A stretch of DNA of 64,000 nt from 66-474 sp044464225 (GTDB lineage: Bacteria; Pseudomonadota; Gammaproteobacteria; Xanthomonadales; Rhodanobacteraceae): assembly GCA_044464225.1 (NCBI GenBank), contig JBIQLN010000001.1:314772-378771 (forward strand). The letters are read 5' to 3'. Below are positions 15,950-24,842 of this stretch, one piece after another; positions within the stretch are counted from its first letter, which is position 1; each line of letters starts with the position of its first letter. A program made the position numbers and the translations under genes. The notes below the pieces were generated by a model. The model saw only the letters and a list, made by a program, of their open reading frames with translations. It was not told the DNA's origin and searched no databases.

Positions 15950-17413
15950 ATGGAAACCACCCTGCTCTACGTGCTCGTCGCGCTGGCCGCGTTGACGGTC
16001 ATCCTGTTGTCCGTGCTGTTGCTGCGCCCGCATGGCGACGGGACGCTGCGTGAAAAACTCGATGCATTGCGTGGCGACAGCGAACGCGTGGAACGCACGC
16101 TGCGCGACGAACAGCGCGCCGGCCGTGCCGAACTCGCGCAATCGTTCGAACAGTTCCGCGGCCACGTGCAGGCGCAACTGGACACCGTCAGCACCCAGCA
16201 GCGCCAGCGCATCGAGGAATTCTCAACGCGGCTTTCGCAATTGATCGAGCGCACCGACCGTGGCGGCGAGTCGCTGCGCAACCAGTTGATCGAGGATTCG
16301 CGCAAGGCGCGCGAGGAAGGCCACGGGTCGCTGCAGCGCTTCAGCGAGCAACTGCAGGCGTCACTGAAGGCCCTGACCGCCGACAACGAGAAACGCCTTG
16401 CCGAGGTGCGCAGCACGCTCGATGCGCAATTGAAGTCGCTGCAAAGCGACAACGCCGCGCAGCTCGACAGGATGCGCGAGGTGGTCGACGAGAAATTGCA
16501 GAAGACGCTGGAGACGCGCCTGGGCCAGTCGTTCGGGGTGATCGCCAAGCAACTGGAGGCCGTGCAGCGGGGTCTCGGCGAAATGCAGTCGCTGGCAGTC
16601 GGGGTCGGCGACCTGAAGCGCGTGCTCTCCAACGTGAAGACCCGCGGCACCTTCGGGGAAGTGCAACTCGGCGCGCTGCTCGAACAGGTCCTGACTGCGG
16701 AACAGTACGCATCCAACGTCGCCGTGGTCCCGCATTCGGGCGAACGCGTGGAGTACGCGATCCGCCTGCCCGGCCAGGACGGCGGTGCGCCCGTATGGCT
16801 GCCCATCGACTGCAAGTTCCCGATCGAGGATTACCAGCGCCTGCTGGATGCGCAGGAACGCGCGGACGCGGAGGCCGCATCCGCCGCCGCGCAGGCGCTG
16901 GAACGGCGCGTGCGTGACGAGGCGAAAACCATCCACGGCAAGTATGTCGCACCGCCGCACACCACCGATTTCGCGATCCTGTTCCTGCCGGCCGAGGGTC
17001 TGTATGCGGAGGTGATCCGGCGCCCCGGATTGTTCGAAGTGCTGCAACGCGACCACCGGGTGACCGTGGCCGGGCCGACCACGTTGACCGCGATCCTCAA
17101 TGCGCTGCAGATGGGTTTCCGAACGCTGGCGATCGAGCAGCGCAGCAGCGAGGTATGGCGGCTGCTCGGCGAGGTCAAGACCGAGTTCGGCAAGTTCGGC
17201 GGGATCCTGGAAAAAGCCGAAAGGCAGTTGAACACCGTCAGCCGCAGCATCGGCGAGGCCGGTCGCAAGACCCGCACGATCGGCCGCGCGCTGCGTGACG
17301 TCGAATCGCTGCCGGCGGCGGAGGTGCAATCGCTGCTGCAAGATGCGGCGCTCCAGGATTTCGATGACGACGATGCGCCGGAAACCGCGAAAACCGACCC
17401 GGAGCGGCCTTGA
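15950..17413 (+). CDS. rmuC: DNA recombination protein RmuC
   Basis: A 487-residue RmuC-family protein. An N-terminal membrane helix (residues 3-24) is followed by a long coiled coil (about 30-190, heptads rich in E, R, Q and L) and the nuclease-like RmuC core with 'VKTRGTFGEVQLGALLEQVL', 'LPIDCKFPIEDYQRLL', 'DFAILFLPAEGLYAEV' and 'AGPTTLTAILNALQMGFR'. RmuC limits DNA inversion and repeat rearrangement in E. coli; the mechanism is not settled. The C-terminus is acidic. A 66-base gap precedes it. Confidence 0.95.
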   Translation: METTLLYVLVALAALTVILLSVLLLRPHGDGTLREKLDALRGDSERVERTLRDEQRAGRAELAQSFEQFRGHVQAQLDTVSTQQRQRIEEFSTRLSQLIERTDRGGESLRNQLIEDSRKAREEGHGSLQRFSEQLQASLKALTADNEKRLAEVRSTLDAQLKSLQSDNAAQLDRMREVVDEKLQKTLETRLGQSFGVIAKQLEAVQRGLGEMQSLAVGVGDLKRVLSNVKTRGTFGEVQLGALLEQVLTAEQYASNVAVVPHSGERVEYAIRLPGQDGGAPVWLPIDCKFPIEDYQRLLDAQERADAEAASAAAQALERRVRDEAKTIHGKYVAPPHTTDFAILFLPAEGLYAEVIRRPGLFEVLQRDHRVTVAGPTTLTAILNALQMGFRTLAIEQRSSEVWRLLGEVKTEFGKFGGILEKAERQLNTVSRSIGEAGRKTRTIGRALRDVESLPAAEVQSLLQDAALQDFDDDDAPETAKTDPERP

Positions 17414-17483
17414 CACAGTGAATCCTGATGCATCGGGCCATTGGCGCTAAACTGCGGCGTTCGAAATCCGACGAGCCAGATCG

Positions 17484-18113
17484 ATGACCGAACCCCGCAA
17501 ACCCTCGCTGTGCGCCGCCGCCCGGCCGACCTCGCCGGAAGTGACCCGCGAACAGGCCATGGATGCGGTGCGCACCCTGCTGCGCTGGGCCGGCGACGAA
17601 CCGACCCGCGAGGGCCTCGTCGACACGCCCAAGCGCGTCGTCAGTGCCTACGAGGAATGGTTCTCGGGGTACCGCGAAGACCCGCAGGAATACCTCGCGC
17701 GCACGTTCGAGGAAGTCGCGGGCTATGACGAAATGATCGTGCTGCGCGGCATCCAGTTCGAATCGTTCTGCGAACACCACCTTGCCCCCATCATCGGCCG
17801 CGCGCACGTCGGCTATCTGCCGGATGGGAAGGTCGTCGGCATCTCCAAGCTCGCGCGCGTGGTGGATGCGTTCGCGCACCGCTTCCAGGTGCAGGAAAAG
17901 CTCACCGCGCAAATCGCGACCTGCATCAGCGAAGTGCTGCAGCCGCGCGGCGTCGGCGTGGTGATCGACGCGACCCACCAGTGCATGACCACCCGTGGCG
18001 TGCACAAGCGCGGCGTGTCGATGATCACCAGCCAGATGCTCGGGCAGTTCCGCGAAGACGCGCGCACCCGCGCCGAGTTCCTGAACTTCATCGACATCGA
18101 CGGCGGGAAGTGA
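17484..18113 (+). CDS. folE: GTP cyclohydrolase I, type IA
   Basis: A 209-residue FolE, converting GTP to 7,8-dihydroneopterin triphosphate, the first step to folate. The zinc and catalytic residues are visible: 'FCEHHLAPIIGRAHVGYLP' (Cys, two His), 'KVVGISKLARVVDAFAHRFQVQE' and the second zinc Cys in 'HQCMTTRGVHKRG'. 'DTPKRVVSAYEEWFSGY' is also typical. The length is normal for the zinc-dependent IA type. It is monocistronic by spacing; a MFS gene follows after 146 bases. Confidence 0.97.
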   Translation: MTEPRKPSLCAAARPTSPEVTREQAMDAVRTLLRWAGDEPTREGLVDTPKRVVSAYEEWFSGYREDPQEYLARTFEEVAGYDEMIVLRGIQFESFCEHHLAPIIGRAHVGYLPDGKVVGISKLARVVDAFAHRFQVQEKLTAQIATCISEVLQPRGVGVVIDATHQCMTTRGVHKRGVSMITSQMLGQFREDARTRAEFLNFIDIDGGK

Positions 18114-18259
18114 TTGTCCTGCCCGCTGCCCCGGCCCGATCCACGGTTGCGGGGGACGGGGCTTGGCGGGCGCAGGTGCCACCCGTGCCGAAATTTCCAA
18201 TACGCGCCGCGCGCCGACGCTAAAATCGCTCTCTTGCCTGCGATCGCGCGACACGTTCA

Positions 18260-19534
18260 ATGACCGAACCCCAGCACCTCGAACATCCGCGCCGACGCGC
18301 GGCGGTGATCTTCATCTTCGTCACCGTGACCATCGACATGCTGGCGTTCGGGATCATCATTCCGGTGCTGCCGCACCTGATCGTCGAACTGATCGGCGGA
18401 AGCATCGCCAAGGCCGCGGTGTGGACCAGCGGGTTCGGCACCCTGTTCATGCTGATGCAGTTCGTGTGCTCGCCGATCCAGGGCGCACTGTCGGATCGCT
18501 TCGGCCGCCGCACCGTGATCCTGATCTCGAGCTTCGGCCTCGGTGTCGATTTCATCGTGATGGCGCTGGCGCCGGTGCTGTGGCTGCTGTTCGTCGGCCG
18601 CGCGGTATCGGGCATGTGCGCGGCCAGTTTTTCGACCGCCAATGCCTACATCGCCGACATCACCCCGCGCGAAAAGCGCGCCGCCGCGTTCGGAATGCTG
18701 GGCGGCGCCTTCGCCGTGGGCTTCATCGTGGGGCCGGCCCTGGGTGGCTTCCTGGGACATCTGTGGATCCGACTGCCGTTCTGGGTGGCCGCAAGCCTGT
18801 GCCTGGTCAACTTCTGCTACGGCTTCTTCGTGCTGCCGGAATCGCTTCCGAAGGAACGCCGTGCCCGGAGGTTCGACTGGCGCCACGCCAATCCGCTCGG
18901 TTCGCTGCTTCTGCTCAAGCGCTATCCGCAGGTATTGGGGCTCGCGAGCGTGGTGTTCCTGACGGCGCTCGCACAGTTCGCGATCAATTCGACGTACGTG
19001 TTGTACACCGATTTCCGGTTCGGCTGGGGCCCGCAGACGGTCGGCTACACCCTGGCGCTCGTCGGCGTGCTGACCGGCGTGGTGCAGGCGCTGCTGGTGC
19101 GTCGCCTGATGCCGAAGCTCGGCGAACGCCGAATGATCCTGACGGGGCTCGCGTTGTGGGTGGCCGGGATGGCGTGCTTCGGATTCGCGCCCACGGCGTG
19201 GCTATTCCTGGCCGGCATCCCGATCCTCTGCCTGGGCGGCCTCGCAGGGCCGCCCACGCAATCGCTGATCACGCACCAGGTCGATCCCGCCGAACAGGGT
19301 CGCCTGCAGGGCGCCCTGACCAGCCTGCAAAGCCTCGCCGGGATTGTCGGTCCCGCGCTGTTCGCCAACCTGTTCGCATTGTTCATCAGCAAGCATGCGC
19401 CGCTGGGCGGCCATTTGCCAGGCATTGCCTTCGTGCTGGCTGCAGCACTGACGCTGCTCGCATTGGTACTTGCCATGCGCGCCACCCGCGAAGTGCCCGC
19501 GCACGCAGCGGTCGTCGAACCGAAGACGACATGA
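18260..19534 (+). CDS. MFS efflux transporter, TetA/TCR class
   Basis: A 424-residue, 12-helix major facilitator. Motif A appears as 'GALSDRFGRRTVIL' between helices 2 and 3, and the first helix reads 'VTIDMLAFGIIIPVLPHLI', as in TetA(A/B/C)-type pumps. 'SGMCAASFSTANAYIADITP' and 'GFIVGPALGGFLG' (motif C) mark an antiporter. The family exports tetracyclines or other small molecules with proton exchange. No tetR-like regulator is adjacent, so this is more likely a housekeeping TCR-like pump than a resistance determinant. Confidence 0.88.
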   Translation: MTEPQHLEHPRRRAAVIFIFVTVTIDMLAFGIIIPVLPHLIVELIGGSIAKAAVWTSGFGTLFMLMQFVCSPIQGALSDRFGRRTVILISSFGLGVDFIVMALAPVLWLLFVGRAVSGMCAASFSTANAYIADITPREKRAAAFGMLGGAFAVGFIVGPALGGFLGHLWIRLPFWVAASLCLVNFCYGFFVLPESLPKERRARRFDWRHANPLGSLLLLKRYPQVLGLASVVFLTALAQFAINSTYVLYTDFRFGWGPQTVGYTLALVGVLTGVVQALLVRRLMPKLGERRMILTGLALWVAGMACFGFAPTAWLFLAGIPILCLGGLAGPPTQSLITHQVDPAEQGRLQGALTSLQSLAGIVGPALFANLFALFISKHAPLGGHLPGIAFVLAAALTLLALVLAMRATREVPAHAAVVEPKTT

Positions 19535-19598
19535 ACTTGCATTCCCGGCTGACGGCCTCATCTAGGCGATTCGCGCACTTGCCGTGGGGAATGCTGCA

Positions 19599-19793
19599 AT
19601 GACGACTTTCCTGTTGTGGTTGCTGCTGCTGATCTTCTGCTGGCCGCTGGCGCTGCTTGCGCTGATCCTGTGGCCGGTGGTGTGGCTGATCTCGCTGCCC
19701 TTCCGCCTGCTCGGGATCGCGGTTGACGGCGTGTTCGACCTGCTGCGCGCCTTGCTGAGGCTGCCTGCCCGCATCCTGCGCGGCCCCGGCTGA
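19599..19793 (+). CDS. Small hydrophobic membrane protein
   Basis: A 64-residue peptide with two closely spaced hydrophobic segments (about residues 2-20 and 22-42) followed by an amphipathic, Arg-containing tail 'LLRALLRLPARIL'. I recognise no family. The ATG at 19599 was preferred over a TTG/ATG further upstream because it starts the hydrophobic segment. Amino-acid order is too regular for chance, so I think it is real. Confidence 0.6.
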   Translation: MTTFLLWLLLLIFCWPLALLALILWPVVWLISLPFRLLGIAVDGVFDLLRALLRLPARILRGPG

Positions 19794-19964
19794 TTTGCGC
19801 GATCGCCCCTGATTGCCTGCCGCGCAGCGAAAAGTCGGTGCGACCCTTCGCTTCCGCACCACCGGAAGGAGCATCCTGCCCCGCCGGTTCACAACAACGG
19901 CTTCGAACAGAACATTTGTCCCGGCCGCTTCGTACTGCCACTCACTTCAACTCGGAGTTCAACC

Positions 19965-20471
19965 ATGACCATCTCGATGTACCAGGCTTCCGTTCCCGTG
20001 TTCGTGCGCGCGCTCACCAACCTTTCCGAGGTCCTGAAGAAGGGCGAGGCGCATGCGAAAACGAAGGGCGTCGAACCCGACAACCTGCTGCAGCAGCGAT
20101 TGATCTTCGACATGCTGCCGTTGATCAAGCAGATCCAGATCGCCTGCGACACTTCGGCGCGAGGCGCAGCGCGGCTGGCGGGCGTGGAGCCGCAATCGTT
20201 TCCCGACAATGAAACCACCCTCGCGCAGGCGCAGGACCGCATCGCGCGCGCCATCGATTACGTGAAATCGTTCAAGCCGGAACAGATCGACGGCAGCGAA
20301 GCGCGCAAGGTGGTGATGAAGACGCGCCACGGCGACGTGGAATTCGCGGGTCTTGCGTACCTCACCGAATACGCGCTGCCCAACCTGTTCTTCCACTGCA
20401 CCACCGCCTACGACATCCTGCGCGTGGCGGGCGCCCAGATAGGCAAGAAGGATTATCTCGGCAATCAGTGA
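19965..20471 (+). CDS. DUF1993 family protein
   Basis: A 168-residue all-helical protein that matches DUF1993: it opens 'MTISMYQASVPVFVRALTNLSEVL', has 'LLQQRLIFDMLPLIKQIQIACDTS' and 'LPNLFFHCTTAYDILRVAGAQIGKKDYLG' parts. The fold is DinB-like, with a likely metal site, but the function is unknown. It stands alone; the 171 bases before it hold no gene that I can see. The broken VOC gene follows on the opposite strand. Confidence 0.9.
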   Translation: MTISMYQASVPVFVRALTNLSEVLKKGEAHAKTKGVEPDNLLQQRLIFDMLPLIKQIQIACDTSARGAARLAGVEPQSFPDNETTLAQAQDRIARAIDYVKSFKPEQIDGSEARKVVMKTRHGDVEFAGLAYLTEYALPNLFFHCTTAYDILRVAGAQIGKKDYLGNQ

Positions 20472-20534
20472 GGGCATGGATGCCCCGGCGGCCACTCGGG
20501 GGATTCCCCGCTGCGCAGCAGCTTCCCCCTGGCC

Positions 20535-21002
20535 GTTCCGGCGTGCGGCCTCGATGGTGGCGATGTCGATTTTCCGCATCGTCATCATCGCCTCGAAGGC
20601 GCGCTTGGCGGCAGCACGATCAGGGTCGGAGACCGCTTCCATCAGGGCGTGCGGCGTGATCCGGCACGACATGCCGAATTTGTCCTCGCACCATCCGCAC
20701 GCGCTCTCGCTACCGCCGTTGCCGACGATCGCACCCACAAGCGATCGGTCTCGGCCTGGTCGACGGTGTAGACCTGCAGGGAAAACCCCTCGTCGAACTT
20801 GAACTGGGGGCCGCCGTTCAAACCGAGGGATTCACCATGATGACATCGTCCTGCCGGCCGGACGGATAGTCCACGGCGCACGGTGTACCGCGTCGACGTG
20901 CGAATCCGGGAAAATGCCCGCGTGGTAATTCGCGGCTTCCTCGGCGTTGCCGTCGAGCCACAGGTAAACCGCGATGTTCCTGCTGGTGGCATCGCCGGGC
21001 AT
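20535..21002 (-). pseudogene. Broken VOC/PhnB-like protein
   Basis: Read on the minus strand, a single VOC (glyoxalase/PhnB, '3-demethylubiquinone methyltransferase-like') domain is spread over three frames. The pieces in order are 'NIAVYLWLDGNAEEAANYHAG', then 'DYPSGRQDDVIMVNPS', then 'LGLNGGPQFKFDEGFSLQVY', then 'ACGWCEDKFGMSCRITPHAL'. At least three frame changes and a small deletion before 'LGLNGG' are needed, and the normal stop is lost. Intact members are about 150-160 residues. It is either a decayed gene or the site of clustered sequencing errors. Confidence 0.85.
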
Positions 21003-21215
21003 GTCGCGGATCCTCGTGTCTGCGGGAACTGCCGTCATCCACGCACCGTCCCGGCATTCCCCGATCGCGGCGAACGACACCGGCAAAATTCGACAACCCC
21101 ATCGGCCGAGCAGCGCATCCGATTCCCGCCGCGCCCGTTTCCCCGATGCGCCGGCGCACGATCGCGGCGATTTGGATACGATGCGCGCTCGATCCATCCG
21201 ACCGGGAAATCGCCC

Positions 21216-21794
21216 ATGCCCATCCTGATACTCGGCCTTGTCCTGTTCCTCGGCGTGCATTCGGTACACATGCTCGCGCCGGGCTGGCGCAAGCGCGCGA
21301 TCGCCCGAATCGGGTTCCTGCCGTGGAAGGGACTGTATGCGGTGGCGGCGATCGTCGGGCTCGCGTTGATCGTGATCGGGTTCGGCATGGCGCGCACGTC
21401 GCCGCACCTGCTGTACGCGCCCCCGGCATGGCTGCGGCACCTGAATGCGCTTTTCACGCTCGCCGCGTTCGTGCTGGTGGCCGCCGCCTACGTGCCGCGG
21501 AACCACTTCAAGGCGAAGGTCGGCCACCCCATGCTGGCGGGCGTGAAGCTGTGGGCGCTCGGACATCTGCTGGCGACCGGTTTCCTGCACGACGTGGTGT
21601 TGTTCGGCGCGTTCCTCGCGTGGGCCGTGGGCGATTTCGCGGCCTCGCGCCGGCGTGATCGCATCGCCGGCACGGTGTACCCTGTCGGCACGCTCGCGGG
21701 TGATGCGATGGCCGTGTTCGCGGGCGTGGCGGCATGGGCGATCTTTGCATTCCTGCTGCACCAGCGGCTGATCGGCGCGAGCCCGTTCCTTTGA
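21216..21794 (+). CDS. NnrU family membrane protein
   Basis: A 192-residue protein with about six membrane helices. It matches NnrU: 'LGLVLFLGVHSVHMLAPGWR' at the N-terminus, 'FLPWKGLYAVAAIVGLALIV', then 'NHFKAKVGHPMLAGVKLWALGHLLATG' parts and 'VVLFGAFLAWAVGDFAA'. NnrU was first noted beside denitrification genes, and relatives of this fold include isoprenoid-modifying enzymes; the actual role is unresolved. No denitrification genes are nearby. The frame is open far upstream, but the ATG at 21216 begins the first helix. Confidence 0.9.
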   Translation: MPILILGLVLFLGVHSVHMLAPGWRKRAIARIGFLPWKGLYAVAAIVGLALIVIGFGMARTSPHLLYAPPAWLRHLNALFTLAAFVLVAAAYVPRNHFKAKVGHPMLAGVKLWALGHLLATGFLHDVVLFGAFLAWAVGDFAASRRRDRIAGTVYPVGTLAGDAMAVFAGVAAWAIFAFLLHQRLIGASPFL

Positions 21795-21852
21795 CGGAAC
21801 CATTCGGGCCCGCGCGTATCCAACCCAGGTAGTTCAAGGCTTCGGGGGCGAT

Positions 21853-22743
21853 GTGACTCGGCACAATTCGGCAACCGGCAAGATCATCGGCGCGATCGTG
21901 GTGATCGTGATCGTGGCCATCGCGGCATGGTGGTATTTCACGCGCATGCCGGGCGTGGACTTCACGCGCCACGGCCCCGAACCTTCCGGGCCCGCCGCGG
22001 CCAGCACCGCGCCGCCCCCGACGCCCGAGCATCCGATCAGCGAAGCGCAGACCCATCCTGCGCCCGCCACCACCGCGCCGCTGCCACCACTGGACGCGAG
22101 CGACGACGTGGTGGCCAAGGCGCTGGCGTCCCTTCCTGGCGCCGGGGGCTTGTCGGACCTTCTGCTCGCGCGCGGCCTGGTCCCGCACATCGTTGCCACC
22201 GTGGATGCCCTGCCGCGCCGCAGCATCGGTGCCAGCATCCTGCCGGTGCGCACGCCCAAGGGCGTATTCGCGGTGGACACGTCCGGCGGCCAGCCCGTGT
22301 TGAGTGCGAAGGATTACACGCGCTACGAGCCGTACATGAAAATCGTGGAAGCCGTGGACGCGCGCACGCTTGTGACGTGGTACGTGCACTGGTACCCGCT
22401 GTTCCAGGATGCGTATCGCCAGTTGGGCTATCCGCAAGGCTATTTCAACGACCGGTTGATCGCCGCCATCAACGACATGCTGGCCGCACCCAACGCGCGC
22501 CCGCCGGTGGCGCTGGTCGCGATGCCTGACGGCCACTACGCGTTTGCCGATCCGACCTGGGAATCGCTGTCGGTCGGGCAAAAATTGATGATCCGGATCG
22601 GGCCGGAACACGAGCGCGTGCTCAAAAACAAGTTGCGCAGCATTCGGGCGCTGCTGCTGGGCAAGGGGCCGCAATTCCGCGAGGCCGGGCCGGCGCAACC
22701 GGGACCTTCCGCTTCGGCGGCGTCGGCGACACCGTCGTCCTGA
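21853..22743 (+). CDS. DUF3014 family membrane-anchored protein
   Basis: A 296-residue protein with one N-terminal helix (about 9-28), a Pro/Ala/Thr-rich linker (35-80), and a periplasmic DUF3014 domain with 'PRRSIGASILPVRTP', 'YTRYEPYMKIVEAVDA' and 'WYVHWYPLFQDAYRQLGYP'. A GTG start at 21853 is the only candidate that keeps the membrane anchor. The function of the family is unknown. It ends 10 bases before the convergent NRDE gene. Confidence 0.88.
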   Translation: MTRHNSATGKIIGAIVVIVIVAIAAWWYFTRMPGVDFTRHGPEPSGPAAASTAPPPTPEHPISEAQTHPAPATTAPLPPLDASDDVVAKALASLPGAGGLSDLLLARGLVPHIVATVDALPRRSIGASILPVRTPKGVFAVDTSGGQPVLSAKDYTRYEPYMKIVEAVDARTLVTWYVHWYPLFQDAYRQLGYPQGYFNDRLIAAINDMLAAPNARPPVALVAMPDGHYAFADPTWESLSVGQKLMIRIGPEHERVLKNKLRSIRALLLGKGPQFREAGPAQPGPSASAASATPSS

Positions 22744-22753
22744 GTCCGGTGTT

Positions 22754-23524
22754 TCAATCCTTCGCAGGGCCAAACCGCAACACGGTCTGTCCCTGCGGCA
22801 CGCCTTCGGGGCCGAAACGCCGCTCGATGATGCAACCGTCGCCCTCATGGCCCATCGCCATCAGGGTGGTTGCGCGCGTGCCGTACACCGCGCTGCGCAC
22901 GAATGCGGGCGACACCCGTCGTTCCAGTTCGAGGCCGATGCCGGTATCCGGCAGTTCGGCATCCGGCGCGGGCGTTTCGTCGGCGAGCGCGGCGAACAGT
23001 GGTTCGAAATCCTCGTCACCCGCAGCGAGCCACGATTGCAGCGCGGCGGTCGCCCACCGCACCTTCGGCCACCCGGCATCCAGGTCGCCGTTCGACAGGC
23101 CGTATACGCCCGATGGGAGTTCACGTGCGCGCACCTGCGGATGATTGGACACGAAGCATGCCGCTTCCCGATCGAACAGCAGCAGATTGAACGGACGGTA
23201 GCGCGCCGCGTCGCGTGCGAGCGCCGTGGCATGTTGCGACGCCGGATCACCACCGCGCAGGAAATCCGAAACCAGCAAGCCGCGCGAAGCGCGGTCGTTC
23301 GCGGCGCGAGGATCGCGAACGTTGGTGACGACCGCCGCACGGCCCGCTTCGTGCACGCCCATCCACGTGCCGCCCGCTTGCAGGTCGCGGCCCGCCAGGA
23401 TCCCCGGCGCATCGGCCCATTGCGCAAGCGGTGCCGAGGGCCGCGCGTAGGCCTCGTCACGGTTGCCGATCAACAGCAGGCGCCAGCGCGCGTGGGTATT
23501 CCAGGCCAGGGTGACGACACACAT
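22754..23524 (-). CDS. NRDE family protein (TANGO2-like)
   Basis: A 256-residue member of the NRDE/TANGO2 family. The N-terminal Cys and the name-giving motif are seen in 'MCVVTLAWNTHARWRLLLIGNRDE', with 'AGRDLQAGGTWMGVHEAGRAAVVTNVR' parts and 'YGLSNGDLDAGWPKV' further on. The conserved Cys2 suggests an Ntn-hydrolase-type fold; a role in haem or lipid handling has been proposed for the eukaryotic relatives. The ATG at 23524 puts Cys at position 2 as in the family; a GTG two codons upstream is less likely. Confidence 0.9.
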   Translation of the reverse strand: MCVVTLAWNTHARWRLLLIGNRDEAYARPSAPLAQWADAPGILAGRDLQAGGTWMGVHEAGRAAVVTNVRDPRAANDRASRGLLVSDFLRGGDPASQHATALARDAARYRPFNLLLFDREAACFVSNHPQVRARELPSGVYGLSNGDLDAGWPKVRWATAALQSWLAAGDEDFEPLFAALADETPAPDAELPDTGIGLELERRVSPAFVRSAVYGTRATTLMAMGHEGDGCIIERRFGPEGVPQGQTVLRFGPAKD

Positions 23525-23645
23525 GTTCACAGCCTAGCGCAGGAAGGCGCCGGGCGATGCGCCAAACCGTGCGCCGCTGCGCGCTCCGCCGCGACCCGGG
23601 TGCTAGACTCCGGACGAAACTGCCGATCAGGGACAAGGGGCCGGC

Positions 23646-24842
23646 ATGAGGACGAAGCTTGCACAAGTATCGGTGCTGGTAGTCGAGGACCATGACTTCC
23701 AGCGTCAGGTGGCGATACGCCTGCTGCAGCAGATGGGCGTCGGCTCGGTGCTGGACGCCCCGGATGGCCGCAGTGCGCTCGCCGAACTGGGCCGGCAGGA
23801 ACATCCCGCCGACGTGGTGCTGGTGGACCTGGACCTGCCGCACATGGACGGCATCGAGTTCATCGGCCACGTCGCGCGCGAACGCCTGGCCAGCGCGGTG
23901 GTGGTGCTGACCGCGCTCGATCCGGCGTTGCTCAACACGGTGCGACTGATGGCGCGCGCATCCGGCATGCGCGTGCTGGGTACGGTCGAAAAACCGCTGA
24001 CGCAGGCCAAGCTGTCGGAAGTGATCGACCTGTATTTCACCGCCGACCTGCTCGCCGACGAAGATCCGGCCCCCGACATCGATGAAGGCCTGCTGGCCGA
24101 AGCGCTGGCCAACGACGCCTTCGAGGCGTGGTTCATGCCGCAGGTCGCGATCGGCAGCGGCTTCGTCACCGGCGTGGAAGCACTGGCGCGCTGGTCGTTG
24201 AACGGTCGTCCCGTCCCGCCGGTCCGCTTCATCCCGGAGCTGGAACGCTCGGGCCTGATCGATGCACTCACCGAACGCATCCTGGCGCAAACCTGCCGTT
24301 GGCTGAAGCGCTGGCGCGAGGCCGGCATGAAGCTCAACGTTTCGGTGAACGTGTCGATGCACAATCTTGCCGACACCGCGGCGGCCGATCGCTACCAGGC
24401 GATCGTGCAGGCCGCCGGCGTCGACCCGCACGACGTGACGCTGGAGATCACCGAGTCGGCGATGATGCACGAAGCCGCACAGGTGTTGAACGTGCTGGCA
24501 CGCTTGCGCCTGAAGGGGTTCGGGCTCTCGGTCGACGATTTCGGCACCGGCTGGTCGTCGCTGTCGCAACTGGCGCAACTGCCGGTGACGGAGCTCAAGA
24601 TCGATCGCGGCTTCATCAACGGCGCCACCGATGCGCGCAATCGTGCGGTGATCGAGGCCAGCCTCGACCTGGGCCGGAAGCTCAATCTGGTCACCGTGGC
24701 AGAAGGCGTGCGCAGCGTCGACGAATGGCAGATGCTGGCCGAGCTGGGATGCAGCCGCGCGCAGGGCGAACTGATCGGCATGGCCGTGCCGGGCGACCAG
24801 CTCGACGCCGCGATCGGGAAGTGGCGACGTCGCCAGCCATGA
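23646..24842 (+). CDS. Response regulator with EAL domain (c-di-GMP phosphodiesterase)
   Basis: A 398-residue REC-EAL protein. The receiver domain (5-125) has the acidic pair 'VEDHD', the phosphoacceptor D61 in 'VDLDLPHMDG' and a conserved Lys in 'VEKPLTQ'. The EAL domain (about 145-390) keeps the catalytic set: E178-A-L, 'NVSVNVS', 'EITESAMM', 'DDFGTGWSSL', 'LKIDRGF', 'VAEGV' and 'AQGELIG', so it should be an active c-di-GMP-specific phosphodiesterase. The architecture is that of RocR/PvrR of Pseudomonas. Its stop overlaps the start of the hybrid kinase gene (ATGA), its likely partner. Confidence 0.95.
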   Translation: MRTKLAQVSVLVVEDHDFQRQVAIRLLQQMGVGSVLDAPDGRSALAELGRQEHPADVVLVDLDLPHMDGIEFIGHVARERLASAVVVLTALDPALLNTVRLMARASGMRVLGTVEKPLTQAKLSEVIDLYFTADLLADEDPAPDIDEGLLAEALANDAFEAWFMPQVAIGSGFVTGVEALARWSLNGRPVPPVRFIPELERSGLIDALTERILAQTCRWLKRWREAGMKLNVSVNVSMHNLADTAAADRYQAIVQAAGVDPHDVTLEITESAMMHEAAQVLNVLARLRLKGFGLSVDDFGTGWSSLSQLAQLPVTELKIDRGFINGATDARNRAVIEASLDLGRKLNLVTVAEGVRSVDEWQMLAELGCSRAQGELIGMAVPGDQLDAAIGKWRRRQP

